A stretch of DNA of 64,000 bases from Staphylococcus intermedius NCTC 11048 (GCF_002902385.1 NZ_PPQH01000001.1:1-64000), one strand, 5' to 3'; positions 46,953-56,695 are shown, counted from the stretch's first letter. Made by a program: numbers and translations. Notes: generated from the letters alone by a model not told the origin.

Positions 46953-47844
46953 CTAAATCACCTACTTTCTCGATGAATATTTCGTTCATTGTTGGTTCCA
47001 TCAATTGAAATCTTTTCGCATAACCTTTTTGTTGAACAACTTCAAAGATTGCTTCAGCGACCGTTTCATCTGACACAGTGAAGAAATTTTCAGTTTTAAC
47101 AACTTTGTGATGTAACACCCCTGGAAGTGACGCGACTTCCGATAAATCGTACGGTGCATCTACTACGACACGTTTATAGCCGACACTTTCTTTGACGGAT
47201 TGAATGTCACCTTGAACGACCATCTCACCACGATTTAAAATACACACCGCATCACACAGTTCTTCAATATGCTCCATACGATGCGAACTAAAAATAATCG
47301 TTGTCCCTTTTGCGTTCAAATCTTTCACCGCTTGCTTCAATAACTCAATATTTACTGGATCGAGTCCACTAAAAGGTTCGTCTAAAATTAACAGTTCAGG
47401 CTCATGTAACATACTCGCTAACAGTTGTACTTTTTGTTGATTTCCCTTTGAAAGTGCTTCAATTTTTTTATCTCGGTTTTCAGTAATTTTGAAGCGTTCT
47501 AACCAATAATCAATCGCCTTACGAATCGCAACTTTGTCCATTCCTTTTAATGTCGCTAAATACGTCAACTCCTCTGTCACTGTTAACTTCGGATGTAAAC
47601 CACGTTCTTCTGGTAAATAGCCGATATGATCGTACATTGTGTGGTCAATCACACGATCGTTATATGTAATACGTCCTTCAGTTGGCTCAGACAATCCTAA
47701 AATCATACGGAAAGTCGTTGTTTTACCCGCACCATTGCGTCCTAAAAACCCTAACATTTTACCTTTTTCAAGCTCAAAAGAAATCTGATTCACTGCAGTA
47801 AATTGATTGAACTTCTTCGTGACTTGTTCAATTTTCAATGACAT
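46945..47844 (-). CDS. ABC exporter ATP-binding protein, NatA-like
   Basis: This 299-aa ATPase contains Walker A GRNGAGKTT (about residues 34-42), signature LSKGNQQKVQLLASMLHEP, Walker B LLILDEPFSGLDP, and the switch His in SSHRMEHIEELCD. The C-terminal about 70 residues form the extra domain of NatA-like subunits. It is the first gene of the two-gene exporter. Confidence 0.9.
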   Translation of the reverse strand: MSLKIEQVTKKFNQFTAVNQISFELEKGKMLGFLGRNGAGKTTTFRMILGLSEPTEGRITYNDRVIDHTMYDHIGYLPEERGLHPKLTVTEELTYLATLKGMDKVAIRKAIDYWLERFKITENRDKKIEALSKGNQQKVQLLASMLHEPELLILDEPFSGLDPVNIELLKQAVKDLNAKGTTIIFSSHRMEHIEELCDAVCILNRGEMVVQGDIQSVKESVGYKRVVVDAPYDLSEVASLPGVLHHKVVKTENFFTVSDETVAEAIFEVVQQKGYAKRFQLMEPTMNEIFIEKVGDLDA

Positions 47845-47972
47845 TGATGCACACTCCTTCTTTATTAACCTTACATTGAATATAGCTTATCCTCATTAAA
47901 ATGACAAGTATATTTGTCAAAATGACTCATTTAAATTACAAATATTGATTGTATTTTGCCTCATGATAGATT

Positions 47973-49364
47973 TCAGTACCCCACTAAATATGCGATAGAC
48001 ATCGCCATCATGCAGATTACAACCCAAATTAGAATAAGCTTCCACACAAATTTCAACCACTGGCCATAACTGATTTGTGCGACAGCGAGTGCGCCCATCA
48101 ATACCGCTGATGTAGGAAATAGACTATTACTAATTGCGTCACCATATTGAAATGCTAAGACGGTAATTTGTCGATTCACTTCTAACAAGTCTGAAATAGG
48201 AACAAGTAATGGCATCGTTGTCAATGCTTGACCTGAGCCAGATGGAATAAAAAAGTTCAAGAAAAATTGAAAGATAAACATACCTATAATCGTAATAACG
48301 GGTGGAAGCCCTTCTAATAAACCTGTCATTGCGTACACAATCGTGTCGATAATTTGGCCTTGTTCTAAAATGACGATAATCCCTTTCGCAAAACCAACAA
48401 TCATTGCACCAAACAAAATATTTTTCATTCCCTCGACTAATGCATCAAATGTTCCATTAAAGCCAAGACCCCCAACAATGCCACCAACGATACCCGCTAA
48501 TAAAAAGTTCGCACTCATCTCGTTAAATGACCAATCATAGCGGAAAATGCCGTAAACATTGAGTGCAATCGCACCAACAATAATGACAATACTCAAAAGT
48601 TGACGCTTAGTTAATGCTTTTTGTTCGGTCATATGGGTCTCTTTTTCTACTTCTTGTTCTAACGAATAAACAATGCTACGTTCTGGTTGCTGTTTTACAC
48701 GACGTGCATAAATCATGACGACAGTGATTGCAGCACAGAGAATAAAAATATAAATGATCGTCCGTAACCCCCAACCTGAAAACAGTGGCAGTTCGGCTAC
48801 AGTTTGGGCTACTCCGACAGTAAAAGGATTTAGCATCCCTCCGATAAAGCCACTCGCACTCCCTAAAATCACCATTGCGGCACCCGTCATGGCATCATAA
48901 CCTAACGTTCTTGCAATAATAATACCAATAGGCACAAAAATAATTGTTTCTTCAGCAAGCCCGATAGAAAAACCTAAAATTGAAAATATCAACATCGTTA
49001 AAGGAATCATCAACATATTGAATCGTCCAAGTTGAAACATCAGGCGTTGAATACTTGCTTCAAATGCACCTGTCTGATGAATGACGCCAAAAGCACCACC
49101 AACTAAAAAGATATAAAAGATAATTTCAGCACCACTGATAAGCCCTTCAGGAATTGCCCGAAAAATATCTAAAAAATGTGCTGGTTGGGACGTCATCATT
49201 TGAAACGAATCTGGCACGACAACCGTTTGGCCATGTATTTTTTGACGCTCAAACGTGCCCGCAGGTATGATATAAGTTAAAATCACCGCAACAACAATCA
49301 CCATCATTAACAAAGCATATGTATGTGGCATTTTAAGGTTTTTCCATTTCTTTTTCATCTTCAA
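47973..49364 (-). CDS. YfcC-family putative basic amino acid/C4-dicarboxylate-type transporter
   Basis: This membrane protein (463 aa, about 11-12 helices) belongs to the YfcC/DcuC superfamily. The family start (HTYALLMMVIVVAVILTYIIPAGTFERQ) and IPSGSGQALTTMPLLVPISDLL block are visible. Staphylococcal homologues are often named arginine/ornithine antiporter-like without proof. The gene is monocistronic. It has its own promoter region of about 140 bp (49365-49506), where I see no clear operator. Confidence 0.78.
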   Translation of the reverse strand: MKMKKKWKNLKMPHTYALLMMVIVVAVILTYIIPAGTFERQKIHGQTVVVPDSFQMMTSQPAHFLDIFRAIPEGLISGAEIIFYIFLVGGAFGVIHQTGAFEASIQRLMFQLGRFNMLMIPLTMLIFSILGFSIGLAEETIIFVPIGIIIARTLGYDAMTGAAMVILGSASGFIGGMLNPFTVGVAQTVAELPLFSGWGLRTIIYIFILCAAITVVMIYARRVKQQPERSIVYSLEQEVEKETHMTEQKALTKRQLLSIVIIVGAIALNVYGIFRYDWSFNEMSANFLLAGIVGGIVGGLGFNGTFDALVEGMKNILFGAMIVGFAKGIIVILEQGQIIDTIVYAMTGLLEGLPPVITIIGMFIFQFFLNFFIPSGSGQALTTMPLLVPISDLLEVNRQITVLAFQYGDAISNSLFPTSAVLMGALAVAQISYGQWLKFVWKLILIWVVICMMAMSIAYLVGY

Positions 49365-49506
49365 CAGTCCTTATCTATTATTTTCTAAAAAATCTGATTT
49401 TTATTTATATACACTTGTTAACGGTAATTTAATCATCGTTACTATGATTCATAAAAAATAAGACTTTCACAGCACAATAACTGCAAAAGCCTTTAGATCA
49501 TTTCAA

Positions 49507-50184
49507 TTAATAACGATAAGGATCGTCTTTCTTTGGATGTTCTTCAACGTCACGCCACGCATCTTGTGTTGTTGTCGAAGGATTTTCGTATGCCATACGA
49601 TGATCTTCATTTTGAAAACGCCCTACATATTGACGACCATATTTCGGTGATGGACCATATTGATTATCTTGTTCCTTACTGTCTAATAAACAAACGATAA
49701 ACGAAATTAAACTCAAAATGATACTGACAGCCATCAATGTGTACGCAACCCAGTTTGGAAGAAATGCAAATTCACTGATAAAACTCACTTCTGCTCCTGT
49801 TGATTGATCTTGGTATAGCGTATCTTTTTGTGTGAACATACTCGCGACATTATAAAGAATACCTACAATAAACGATAAAATTGGAATCAACATTGAGAAA
49901 CCAACATCATGAAAGCGTCTCACTGTTAATGACAAATTAGGAATAATGGTTGCGAGGCCATATAAGCCCACAGCGAGAAACAAAATGACAGCAACGATCC
50001 AACCTGCAATCGGAATAAACATTAAAAGCACGGCTAGAAAAAGCGATGGTACAATAATAATCGCATGCCATAACATAACCCACCAATACTCACTTCGACG
50101 GCTTCTACCTTTAAAATTCACATAGTTTGTCCAATATAATTTAAATGCTTCAACAAATCCTACTTTAGGTGCCTCCAAATTCAA
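49507..50184 (-). CDS. DUF805 family membrane protein
   Basis: This 225-aa protein has the DUF805 start (FKLYWTNYVNFKGRSRRSEYWWVMLW), then four helices with the conserved LTVRRFHDVG. The C-terminal tail of about 55 residues is polar and disordered. DUF805 proteins are of unknown function and often duplicate in staphylococci. Start: ATG with AAGGAGG upstream. Confidence 0.82.
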   Translation of the reverse strand: MNLEAPKVGFVEAFKLYWTNYVNFKGRSRRSEYWWVMLWHAIIIVPSLFLAVLLMFIPIAGWIVAVILFLAVGLYGLATIIPNLSLTVRRFHDVGFSMLIPILSFIVGILYNVASMFTQKDTLYQDQSTGAEVSFISEFAFLPNWVAYTLMAVSIILSLISFIVCLLDSKEQDNQYGPSPKYGRQYVGRFQNEDHRMAYENPSTTTQDAWRDVEEHPKKDDPYRY

Positions 50185-50362
50185 TGACCTCCTTAAATCA
50201 GTTGTAATTCTCTTCTAGTCTACCATACTCCAACTTTATTGCTATAATATATTAATCATTTATATATATTTTTAAAATCAAATGATACACGATGACGTAT
50301 TTGGAATACTGCGTCGATTTCCGATAAAATAGAATCATATACTTAGTTACACGGAGGCAACC

Positions 50363-50971
50363 ATGGATTTTATTCACCCACCGACCATTCAAACTGCTCA
50401 AAATTTACTCGGTGTCAAATTGATTTATGAGACACCTGAAATCACTTATAGCGGCTATATTGTTGAAACAGAGGCTTATTTAGGATTTCAAGATCGTGCT
50501 GCACATGGCTTTCAAGGACGACGCACACCGAAAGTTGAATCACTCTACCAAGCTGGAGGTACGATTTACGCACATGTGATGCACCGTCACCTGCTCATCA
50601 ACTTTGTAACACAAGAAAAAGGTGTACCAGAAGGTGTTCTCATTCGCGCCATTCAACCTGAAGATGGGATTGAAATGATGAAAAAGAATCGTGGTCGACA
50701 AGGTTATGCGTTAACCAATGGACCCGGGAAGTTAACTGCCGCGATGCAAATTCCGCGTTCTATTGACGGTAGCCAGTTGAACACAGGGCGATTAAAAATT
50801 GATACGAAAAATCGAAAGTTTCCAAGAGAGATTGAAGTGGGACCGCGTATCGGTATTCCGAATAAAGGACAATGGACAGAGGCGCATTTGCGTTATAGTG
50901 TAAAAGGAAATCCATATGTATCTCACGCGCGTAAAAAGGACATGTGGCCTATTGATGAAACGTGGCGGTAA
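50363..50971 (+). CDS. 3-methyladenine DNA glycosylase (AAG/MPG family)
   Basis: This 202-aa DNA repair enzyme removes alkylated purines. The family signature [23 protein letters not shown] holds the catalytic Glu; [10 protein letters not shown] and the C-terminal [15 protein letters not shown] segment complete the fold. GGAGG precedes the ATG at 50363. Downstream lies a structured repeat (51025-51165) and then a hairpin. Confidence 0.88.
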   Translation: MDFIHPPTIQTAQNLLGVKLIYETPEITYSGYIVETEAYLGFQDRAAHGFQGRRTPKVESLYQAGGTIYAHVMHRHLLINFVTQEKGVPEGVLIRAIQPEDGIEMMKKNRGRQGYALTNGPGKLTAAMQIPRSIDGSQLNTGRLKIDTKNRKFPREIEVGPRIGIPNKGQWTEAHLRYSVKGNPYVSHARKKDMWPIDETWR

Positions 50972-51020
50972 ATGACTGACGTTTGGCTCAACTTTGTTGT
51001 CACTTTTAAATTAATTTATT

Positions 51021-51165
51021 TTAAAAGCGCTGAACGCACCCTCGCGTTTCCCAGGGACTTGCCTCAACTAAATTTGGCTTTATTGAGATGTACATTTGAA
51101 GGAAGCCAAATTGGATTTTCGGCTGCGTCTAATCCCTCGGGAGTCTCGGGCAGTTCTGCGCTTTT
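51021..51165 (-). repeat. Structured intergenic repeat element, minus orientation
   Basis: The outer arms AAAAGCGCtGAAC and GTTCtGCGCTTTT are complementary (51022-51034 and 51151-51163) and unlike those of other copies. Boxes CTCGCGTTTCCCAGGG / CCCTCGGGAGTCTCG and the core AAATTTGGCTT / AAGCCAAATT match the family. Confidence 0.8.
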
Positions 51166-51184
51166 TATAAATTATTCACCCAAA

Positions 51185-51214
51185 CACTGTCATCATGTAA
51201 CGACAGTCTTTTTT
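51185..51214 (+). terminator. Probable terminator of the glycosylase gene
   Basis: ACTGTC / GACAGT with a 10-nt loop followed by CTTTTTT lies 215 bp beyond the stop, after the repeat. Confidence 0.55.
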
Positions 51215-51249
51215 CCTCAATCGCTTAACTATGTTCAGTTTCGCTTTGT

Positions 51250-51280
51250 TGCCTCAGGAGTCTCGCCTGGATTGGCAATC
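51250..51280 (-). repeat. Half-copy of repeat family (box end)
   Basis: GCCTCAGGAGTCTCGCC and then GGCAATCTTTT match the box and outer arm of full elements. No complementary arm lies close by. Confidence 0.55.
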
Positions 51281-51422
51281 TTTTAAAATGCTACTGCGTT
51301 AATCTCGTGCAGAACCCTTCTAGCCCTTTTTAATACGTCTGCTCTAACAAAATATGATAGCGCTCAAAAGTCAGTCAGTTTCATACTTTCAATCAAATCA
51401 CCGCTTTTAGCTACTGCTTATA

Positions 51423-51452
51423 CCTCGGGAGTCTCGAACTATTCTTGCTTTT
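51423..51452 (-). repeat. Half-copy of repeat family (box end)
   Basis: CCTCGGGAGTCTCGAACTATTCTTGC matches the box and the arm GTTCTTGC of the family. It is an isolated half. Confidence 0.55.
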
Positions 51453-51500
51453 TCAATAGAATGGCTTGTGTAAAATTGAAATATGATGTGATTAAAGCAC

Positions 51501-51539
51501 AAAAAAGCCTCTCCTCTTGTTGTCAGGAGAGACTTTTTC
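51501..51539 (-). terminator. Terminator of NhaC gene 51557
   Basis: AAAAGcCTCTCCT / AGGAGAGaCTTTT with a 9-nt loop and T-run lies directly after the stop. Confidence 0.88.
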
Positions 51540-51556
51540 ATACTTAATTGTGAGCT

Positions 51557-52891
51557 TTATTCATCTATTGCATGTTTCTTCTCTTTTCTGAACATACCGA
51601 GATGAATTGAAATAATCGTACATAAAATTAAAATGAGTGGATAATATGAAAACTTCAATACTTCAAAATAAGAGACATGACCGAACTGTTCAGCCATTAA
51701 CATGCCGCTATCATGTGGTAACACCATCAAGGCACTGGCTGCGAAAATGTCTAACAAGCTGGCCATTCGTTTCGGTGCAATTTTATACATTTGACCGATT
51801 TCTTTAGCGATCGGTGCTGAAATAATGATGGCAACCACATTATGTACTAATGCCGCTGACAATAGCCCTGATAGAAAACTCATCGCATATTCAGCACTTT
51901 TCGGTCCTTTTGCACGTTTTTTCATCGTTTCTACAATCCAGTCAATACCGCCGTAATAGCGAATCAATGCGACTAAACCAGAAATTAAAAATGCGATAAG
52001 GAAAATAGAGAATGTGCTTTCCATACCTTCTCCAATTTTAGAAATCCATTCAAAGACACCGATGTTTCCTCGTGCCACACCAATAACGCCAGTTAAAACC
52101 GTCCCTGATATTAACACAAGCATGACATTCATCCCAGCAATTGCCGCAACGAGTACGAATAAATACGGGATAACATCAATAAAATTAAAACTCAAATCAC
52201 CTTTAATATGTCCTGTTCCACCAACAATGGCATAAATAATAAAGGTAATGATGGCGGCAGGGAGTGCGATAAGAAAGTTCGCTTTAAATTTGTCTTTCAT
52301 CTTCGCCCCTACACCTGTCGTTGCTGCGATAGTCGTATCAGAAATAATAGATAAATTATCACCAAAATAAGCCCCTGCAATTACCGCAGCTGCAGCAGCC
52401 GCTACATTTAAGTCTGCCGCTTGAGCCACAGCAACTCCAATAGGAATAAACGCCGCTTGTGTTCCTGTTGAAGTCCCTATTGATGTTGCGACGAAAGCGC
52501 TCATCACAAAAATACCAGGAATCAATAAACTTGGTGGAATAATAGATAAGCCCAAGTTGACCATTGCATCTTGACCACCCATTGCAGATGCCGCGCTCGC
52601 AAAACCACCTGCTAATAGTAAAATCAGTCCAAGTTCTGCAATCCCCGAAGAACCTGCATTTTCCGTAAAGATTTTTACTTTTTGCGTAATGGGTGTTTGA
52701 CGATCATAACACGTCCATGCAATCACAATCGCAATAAATATCGCTACATGACGCGGCAATAATTGAAATGCATCTTTTGTACCGAGTATTGTAAAGACAA
52801 GCCCCACACCAATGTACAAGACTAAAAAGATGACTAACGGTAATAGCGCAAGTGCACCATATTGCTTTTGACTTCTCAATTCTTTAGACAT
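51557..52891 (-). CDS. Na+/H+ antiporter, NhaC family
   Basis: This integral membrane antiporter (444 aa) is the third NhaC-type protein here. SIGTSTGTQAAFIPIGVAVAQ and GDNLSIISDTTIAATTG are the paired ion-coupling motifs, closely similar to those of the protein at 29654. It is a single gene with its own terminator. Substrate not known. Confidence 0.82.
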   Translation of the reverse strand: MSKELRSQKQYGALALLPLVIFLVLYIGVGLVFTILGTKDAFQLLPRHVAIFIAIVIAWTCYDRQTPITQKVKIFTENAGSSGIAELGLILLLAGGFASAASAMGGQDAMVNLGLSIIPPSLLIPGIFVMSAFVATSIGTSTGTQAAFIPIGVAVAQAADLNVAAAAAAVIAGAYFGDNLSIISDTTIAATTGVGAKMKDKFKANFLIALPAAIITFIIYAIVGGTGHIKGDLSFNFIDVIPYLFVLVAAIAGMNVMLVLISGTVLTGVIGVARGNIGVFEWISKIGEGMESTFSIFLIAFLISGLVALIRYYGGIDWIVETMKKRAKGPKSAEYAMSFLSGLLSAALVHNVVAIIISAPIAKEIGQMYKIAPKRMASLLDIFAASALMVLPHDSGMLMAEQFGHVSYFEVLKFSYYPLILILCTIISIHLGMFRKEKKHAIDE

Positions 52892-53065
52892 GACCTTCTC
52901 CTCTATATCTTATAATCATGATAAGGATTATACACTTTTATATTGCTTTGACAAGTCTCACGTATTCATTTTTTATAAATTGATACATTTTTTATTTTTA
53001 GTCATCTGCTATTCATTTTTATAAAGAAATCGTACCGCTTCATCATTTCAGTATATGTTGACGCT

Positions 53066-53878
53066 TTAATCTAGTGCGCTAAATGTCGCTTCGCCATCAT
53101 TTGAAACTTTAATCTTCACTTGATGCTCACCACGGCCTACTTTGTTGTTTTTCAGTTCATTCACAGCATCTAAGTCGACATCTCCTTCTCCCGCTTCTAC
53201 TTGAAATGCCGTGTTCGAAAGTGGTCCTTTGTACGTGACATCTACCGTACCACCAGTAACATTCCATGACATCGGAATATCTTGTGGCACGTCTTCTAGA
53301 GAAATATCACTATTTGCCGACTGTGCTATCACATTTTTAAAATCCGTATGTTCAGTATAAAGTCCACCATTCTCCATTATCATATTGAGTTGTTGAACAG
53401 CACTATCATCCATATATAAATCCGCTCTTGTTAAATTCAATGTGAAATTCACAAATTCAAGTGCGTCTGCAGACATCGTCGTATCCGTTCCATTCAACGT
53501 CACCTGATTGATTTTTGAAGTCGGTAAAGTAATGATGAGTTTCTTATTATCTAATGGACGAAATGGATTGAGATGAATTGAGCTGGCTTGACGTCTGTCA
53601 CTAGAAATCGCTACGTTCATTTGCGTCCCGTTTTTCGTCGTTTTAAGGTGATCATCTGACATGTCCCCTTCAATTTTCAATGTATCACCTTTAACAAAAG
53701 TCACGTCTCTGCCTTTGATGTCTAATGCTAATTTTTTAATTCCATCCGTCTCATATGTTTTTTGTGTGGACGTATGCTTTTGTTGGTCATGAAAAAATGT
53801 GTAATATACCGTGCCTGCAAGTCCAACTATAAACATAATACATCCGATTAAAAAGACAATACCTAACGCACGTTTCAT
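53066..53878 (-). CDS. DUF4097 beta-strand repeat surface protein
   Basis: This 270-aa protein has one N-terminal membrane helix (about residues 8-28) and a predicted extracytoplasmic beta-helix-like DUF4097 region, with repeating strands (IKGRDVTFVKGD, VTLNGTDTTMSAD, FNLTRADLYMDDS). It is last in the padR-HAAS-DUF4097 unit and overlaps the HAAS gene by four bases (ATGA). LiaX-type envelope-stress sensors have a similar fold; that link is inference. Confidence 0.8.
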   Translation of the reverse strand: MKRALGIVFLIGCIMFIVGLAGTVYYTFFHDQQKHTSTQKTYETDGIKKLALDIKGRDVTFVKGDTLKIEGDMSDDHLKTTKNGTQMNVAISSDRRQASSIHLNPFRPLDNKKLIITLPTSKINQVTLNGTDTTMSADALEFVNFTLNLTRADLYMDDSAVQQLNMIMENGGLYTEHTDFKNVIAQSANSDISLEDVPQDIPMSWNVTGGTVDVTYKGPLSNTAFQVEAGEGDVDLDAVNELKNNKVGRGEHQVKIKVSNDGEATFSALD

Positions 53879-54432
53879 TTATTCACACCTCTTTTCACAA
53901 GTTTAATATTCCATTTTAAATATTTTACAGATAAAACATAACTCCATTTAATGATGACAATGAATAACACGATGAGTATGAGTCCTAATCCAAACCAACC
54001 GATGACTGCAAACACATCTTCAATAAGGATGGCTTCTGATAAAGCGTAATATTTAAAAAGTAAGGCAAATGGCGTTATCAGAAAGGCAATGCCCGTCAGC
54101 ACAATACTCAAAAGGATACCAAGAACAACCATCAATGGACCCGTAATTAAAACAAAATTCAGTACACTGAGTCCTATGACAGTCACTAGTGCTTGCGTGA
54201 TGTTCGACGTTTTTTGACGCTCTTCAGCTTGGTTCACTGCACTTTCTGCATTGATAGCACGTGCCATCTCTTTGGGTGCACCTAACATCCCAATGATTTC
54301 TTGTTCAGTTTTGCCGTCGCGTAACCCTTCAATAAAATGATTTTCATATTCCGCTACTATGTCTTGTTTTTCTGACTCTGACATCCCCTTTAAATATTGA
54401 TATAGGGTATTCAAATATTCTGTTTTCGTCAT
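53875..54432 (-). CDS. DUF1700/HAAS-domain membrane protein
   Basis: This 185-aa protein starts with the HAAS helical domain (MTKTEYLNTLYQYLKGMSESEKQDIVAEYENHFIEGLRDGKTEQEIIGMLGAPKEMA pattern; only part is a motif in itself) followed by four membrane helices. The domain is thought to be a signalling adaptor coupled to PadR regulators. The gene overlaps both neighbours by four bases, so all three proteins are made together. Confidence 0.85.
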   Translation of the reverse strand: MTKTEYLNTLYQYLKGMSESEKQDIVAEYENHFIEGLRDGKTEQEIIGMLGAPKEMARAINAESAVNQAEERQKTSNITQALVTVIGLSVLNFVLITGPLMVVLGILLSIVLTGIAFLITPFALLFKYYALSEAILIEDVFAVIGWFGLGLILIVLFIVIIKWSYVLSVKYLKWNIKLVKRGVNK

Positions 54433-54749
54433 TCACGTTCACTCTCCTCAATAAATATTTTTACGATACTGACAAATTCATGCCATTCTGATTTTAATTG
54501 TTGTAACCGTAAATTCCCTTCACGTGTCAGTTCATAATACTTACGCGCAGGCCCTTCAGTTGACGGTTCGTAATATGTCGTCAAACAGTTTTCTTTAACA
54601 AGCCGACGTAACAACGGATAAACCGTACCTTCAGCAATCATCATGTGCTTAGAAATATTTTGTACGAGTGAGTAGCCATACTGGGGCTCCTTTTTAATAA
54701 TCAACAGTACAATCATCTCTAACGCACCTTTTTTGAATTGGATGTTCAT
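54429..54749 (-). CDS. PadR-family transcriptional regulator
   Basis: This 106-aa winged-helix repressor has the PadR signature (MIVLLIIKKEPQYGYSLVQNI and MIAEGTVYPLLRRLVKENCL, with PARKYYELTREG). It is first in the operon and probably controls it through the palindrome at 54766-54793. GGAGGTG precedes the ATG. Confidence 0.88.
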   Translation of the reverse strand: MNIQFKKGALEMIVLLIIKKEPQYGYSLVQNISKHMMIAEGTVYPLLRRLVKENCLTTYYEPSTEGPARKYYELTREGNLRLQQLKSEWHEFVSIVKIFIEESERE

Positions 54750-54765
54750 TGTTGCACCTCCATGA

Positions 54766-54793
54766 ATACATTAATCAGTACTAATTAATGTAT
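54766..54793. promoter_or_regulatory. Probable PadR operator (perfect palindrome)
   Basis: ATACATTAAT-N8-ATTAATGTAT is a perfect 10-bp inverted repeat 17 bp upstream of padR. It includes ACAT/ATGT half-sites typical of PadR operators and would cover the promoter. Confidence 0.65.
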
Positions 54794-54810
54794 AATACTT
54801 AACTATAAAA

Positions 54811-54857
54811 TAGCACACACTACTATACATTACAAGGTAGTGCGTGCTGTTTTTTTG
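54811..54857. terminator. Bidirectional terminator between padR region and GH2-like gene
   Basis: AGCACaCACTAC / GTAGTGcGTGCT with a 13-nt loop is followed by seven T residues on the plus strand. In minus orientation it can end the GH2-like gene transcript. Confidence 0.75.
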
Positions 54858-54938
54858 TAAGTCTGTATATTTCTTCTTAAAAATTATAAAGAAAGCGTAC
54901 TTGGTATGCATCATCGCGATACATTTTTATAAAATACG

Positions 54939-55736
54939 TTACATCGTTTTGACGTTAACAGGCTCATGGAATCCGCTTGAATCAATATCATGTGCCAGTG
55001 TTTCATCTTCAGTCTCTAAAAACAATGTAAAATGTTTCCCTTGTTGTCCTACTAAATGTGCTGGGATCACGAGATGGTAACTGCTATCGATGTCCATGAT
55101 TCCTTTAGCAAATGTAGCCTGTTGTTCATTCTGTAAGACATAACTGATGAGCGGCGCACCCTCGATGTCTTGAATTTGAATACGCACACTGATGTCACCA
55201 CGTGCATTGTGACTCACGTCGACTGAGTAGTCCACAATGCGATCATTGGCCCTTTCAAGTACATACATGTCTTGAAACGGATTTTGCTGTTGGGACATCA
55301 TCACTTCGGTCGTTATTTCTGTTGGCACCAATTCAATCCTATTCGTATCGCCATTGACAACATGTGTGATATCAAATTCAATATGTCCTTCGTTGCCTAC
55401 TACTGTTCCGATATAACTTTGATTAATATAAATCGTAAAAGGCTGCTGTATTTGTTCAATATTTAAATGATAATCTTTACTGTCATCAAAATCTTCAATC
55501 TCAAATGGACGTACATAATTCAAATCAGGTGTTTCCCCATTTTTCATTAATGGCTTCATGATGTTATTTGCAGTTTGACACTTCCATTGTTGATTTAAAG
55601 GTGTGACTGCATGACTTAAAAATTTGATATATGGTATCGAAAAGACATGACGATTCATGTACGGAATATAACGCGTTCTTTTCGTTAATTGATGTTGATT
55701 CATTCGCATTTCAATCTTTTTCAAATGAAGGTTCAT
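54939..55736 (-). CDS. Free-standing GH2-like sugar-binding/beta-sandwich protein
   Basis: This 265-aa protein resembles only the two N-terminal domains of GH2 beta-galactosidases. YVRPFEIEDF with a jelly-roll pattern, FTIYINQSYIGTV, and EFDITHVVNGDTNRIEL match the sugar-binding domain. NPFQDMYVLERANDRIVDYSVDV matches the join to the immunoglobulin-like domain. The catalytic barrel (about 300 residues with the Glu pair) is absent, with a natural stop and GGAGTG start. There is no signal peptide. An AraC regulator is divergent, hinting at sugar control. It could be a degraded enzyme, or a small stand-alone binding protein. Confidence 0.6.
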   Translation of the reverse strand: MNLHLKKIEMRMNQHQLTKRTRYIPYMNRHVFSIPYIKFLSHAVTPLNQQWKCQTANNIMKPLMKNGETPDLNYVRPFEIEDFDDSKDYHLNIEQIQQPFTIYINQSYIGTVVGNEGHIEFDITHVVNGDTNRIELVPTEITTEVMMSQQQNPFQDMYVLERANDRIVDYSVDVSHNARGDISVRIQIQDIEGAPLISYVLQNEQQATFAKGIMDIDSSYHLVIPAHLVGQQGKHFTLFLETEDETLAHDIDSSGFHEPVNVKTM

Positions 55737-55870
55737 TTCATCACTCCAATATTTTAATATATATTTTTTTATGCTTTTAATTTAACACTTTAGACCTTAA
55801 GAGAATATATACCAATCGTCACTGTATATGATAAAATGTTTCCATATTTAAAGTTTATGGGGTAGGATAA

Positions 55871-56695
55871 ATGCAATTACTTTGGAAAATGTTTAAAAAG
55901 AATCAATTTGAAGCGAATATTGATGAATGTGGCATAGAAATTGGAACGCCACAAGGGGGATATCAGTATGAAGTTACTAAGCCGGCTGTACTTCATGTCG
56001 TCATGTCCGGGACTGGCACACTAACTTATAATCAAAAAAAATATACATTAAAACCTGGTGATCTCTTCTTGCTTTGTCGTGGTATGAAGGTTCATTATGA
56101 ATCGACTTTGGACGAACCGTGGACCTATTATTGGGTTGGTTTTAGCGGAAAACTCGCGATGGATTATTTAAATCGTACAACTTTGTATGAAACACGCGTC
56201 ATTCAAAATCAGCAAACGAGCACCATTCGTCAAATCATTTATCAGATGTGCCACCGCTCTATTGATTATAATCCAGAGCACTCTGACGATATCCAACATA
56301 TGCGCGATTTATATGACCTTCTTTATGCACTACATCAACACTTTCCTAAACCGTTTCATGTTGTTAAAAATGAAAAATATTCTAATGTCAGAGAAGCCAT
56401 ACGTTATATTAATGACAATTATATGCATGGCATTTCGATTCATGATGTCGCCAAACACGTCAATGTCAGTCGAAGTTACCTTTATAAAATGTTTAAAAAG
56501 CATATCGACCAATCTCCACAACATTATTTGATTCATATTCGGATGTATCATGCGTCACAATTGTTTAAAGACACCGATTTACAAAGTCAAGAAATTGCTG
56601 ATCGTGTCGGCTATAAAGACCCGTTGCTATTTTCGAGAGCGTTTAAAAAACATTTTGGTATCACTGCGACCCAATATCGTGAAACTCATCAATAA
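55871..56695 (+). CDS. AraC-family transcriptional regulator
   Basis: This 274-aa regulator has an N-terminal cupin-type sugar-binding domain (about residues 15-90; LKPGDLFLLCRGMKVHYES, WTYYWVGFSG) and a C-terminal double helix-turn-helix (SIHDVAKHVNVSRSYLYKMFKKH and SQEIADRVGYKDPLLFSRAFKKHFG). It resembles MsmR/RafR-type regulators of alpha- or beta-galactoside genes. Its only divergent neighbour is the GH2-like gene. Confidence 0.87.
   Translation: MQLLWKMFKKNQFEANIDECGIEIGTPQGGYQYEVTKPAVLHVVMSGTGTLTYNQKKYTLKPGDLFLLCRGMKVHYESTLDEPWTYYWVGFSGKLAMDYLNRTTLYETRVIQNQQTSTIRQIIYQMCHRSIDYNPEHSDDIQHMRDLYDLLYALHQHFPKPFHVVKNEKYSNVREAIRYINDNYMHGISIHDVAKHVNVSRSYLYKMFKKHIDQSPQHYLIHIRMYHASQLFKDTDLQSQEIADRVGYKDPLLFSRAFKKHFGITATQYRETHQ

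Larger units (their letters stand above)
50972..51500. other. Gene-free region with structured repeats
   Basis: A frame of 104 codons at 50972-51286 passes through the repeat in stop-free phase only by chance. The region holds one full repeat (51025-51165), two half-copies (51250-51280 and 51423-51452) and a small terminator (51185-51214). Confidence 0.65.

Noticed and set aside
50972-51286. 104-codon frame downstream of the glycosylase gene
   Set aside because: It starts at the base after the stop codon and goes through a structured repeat; there is no ribosome binding site.
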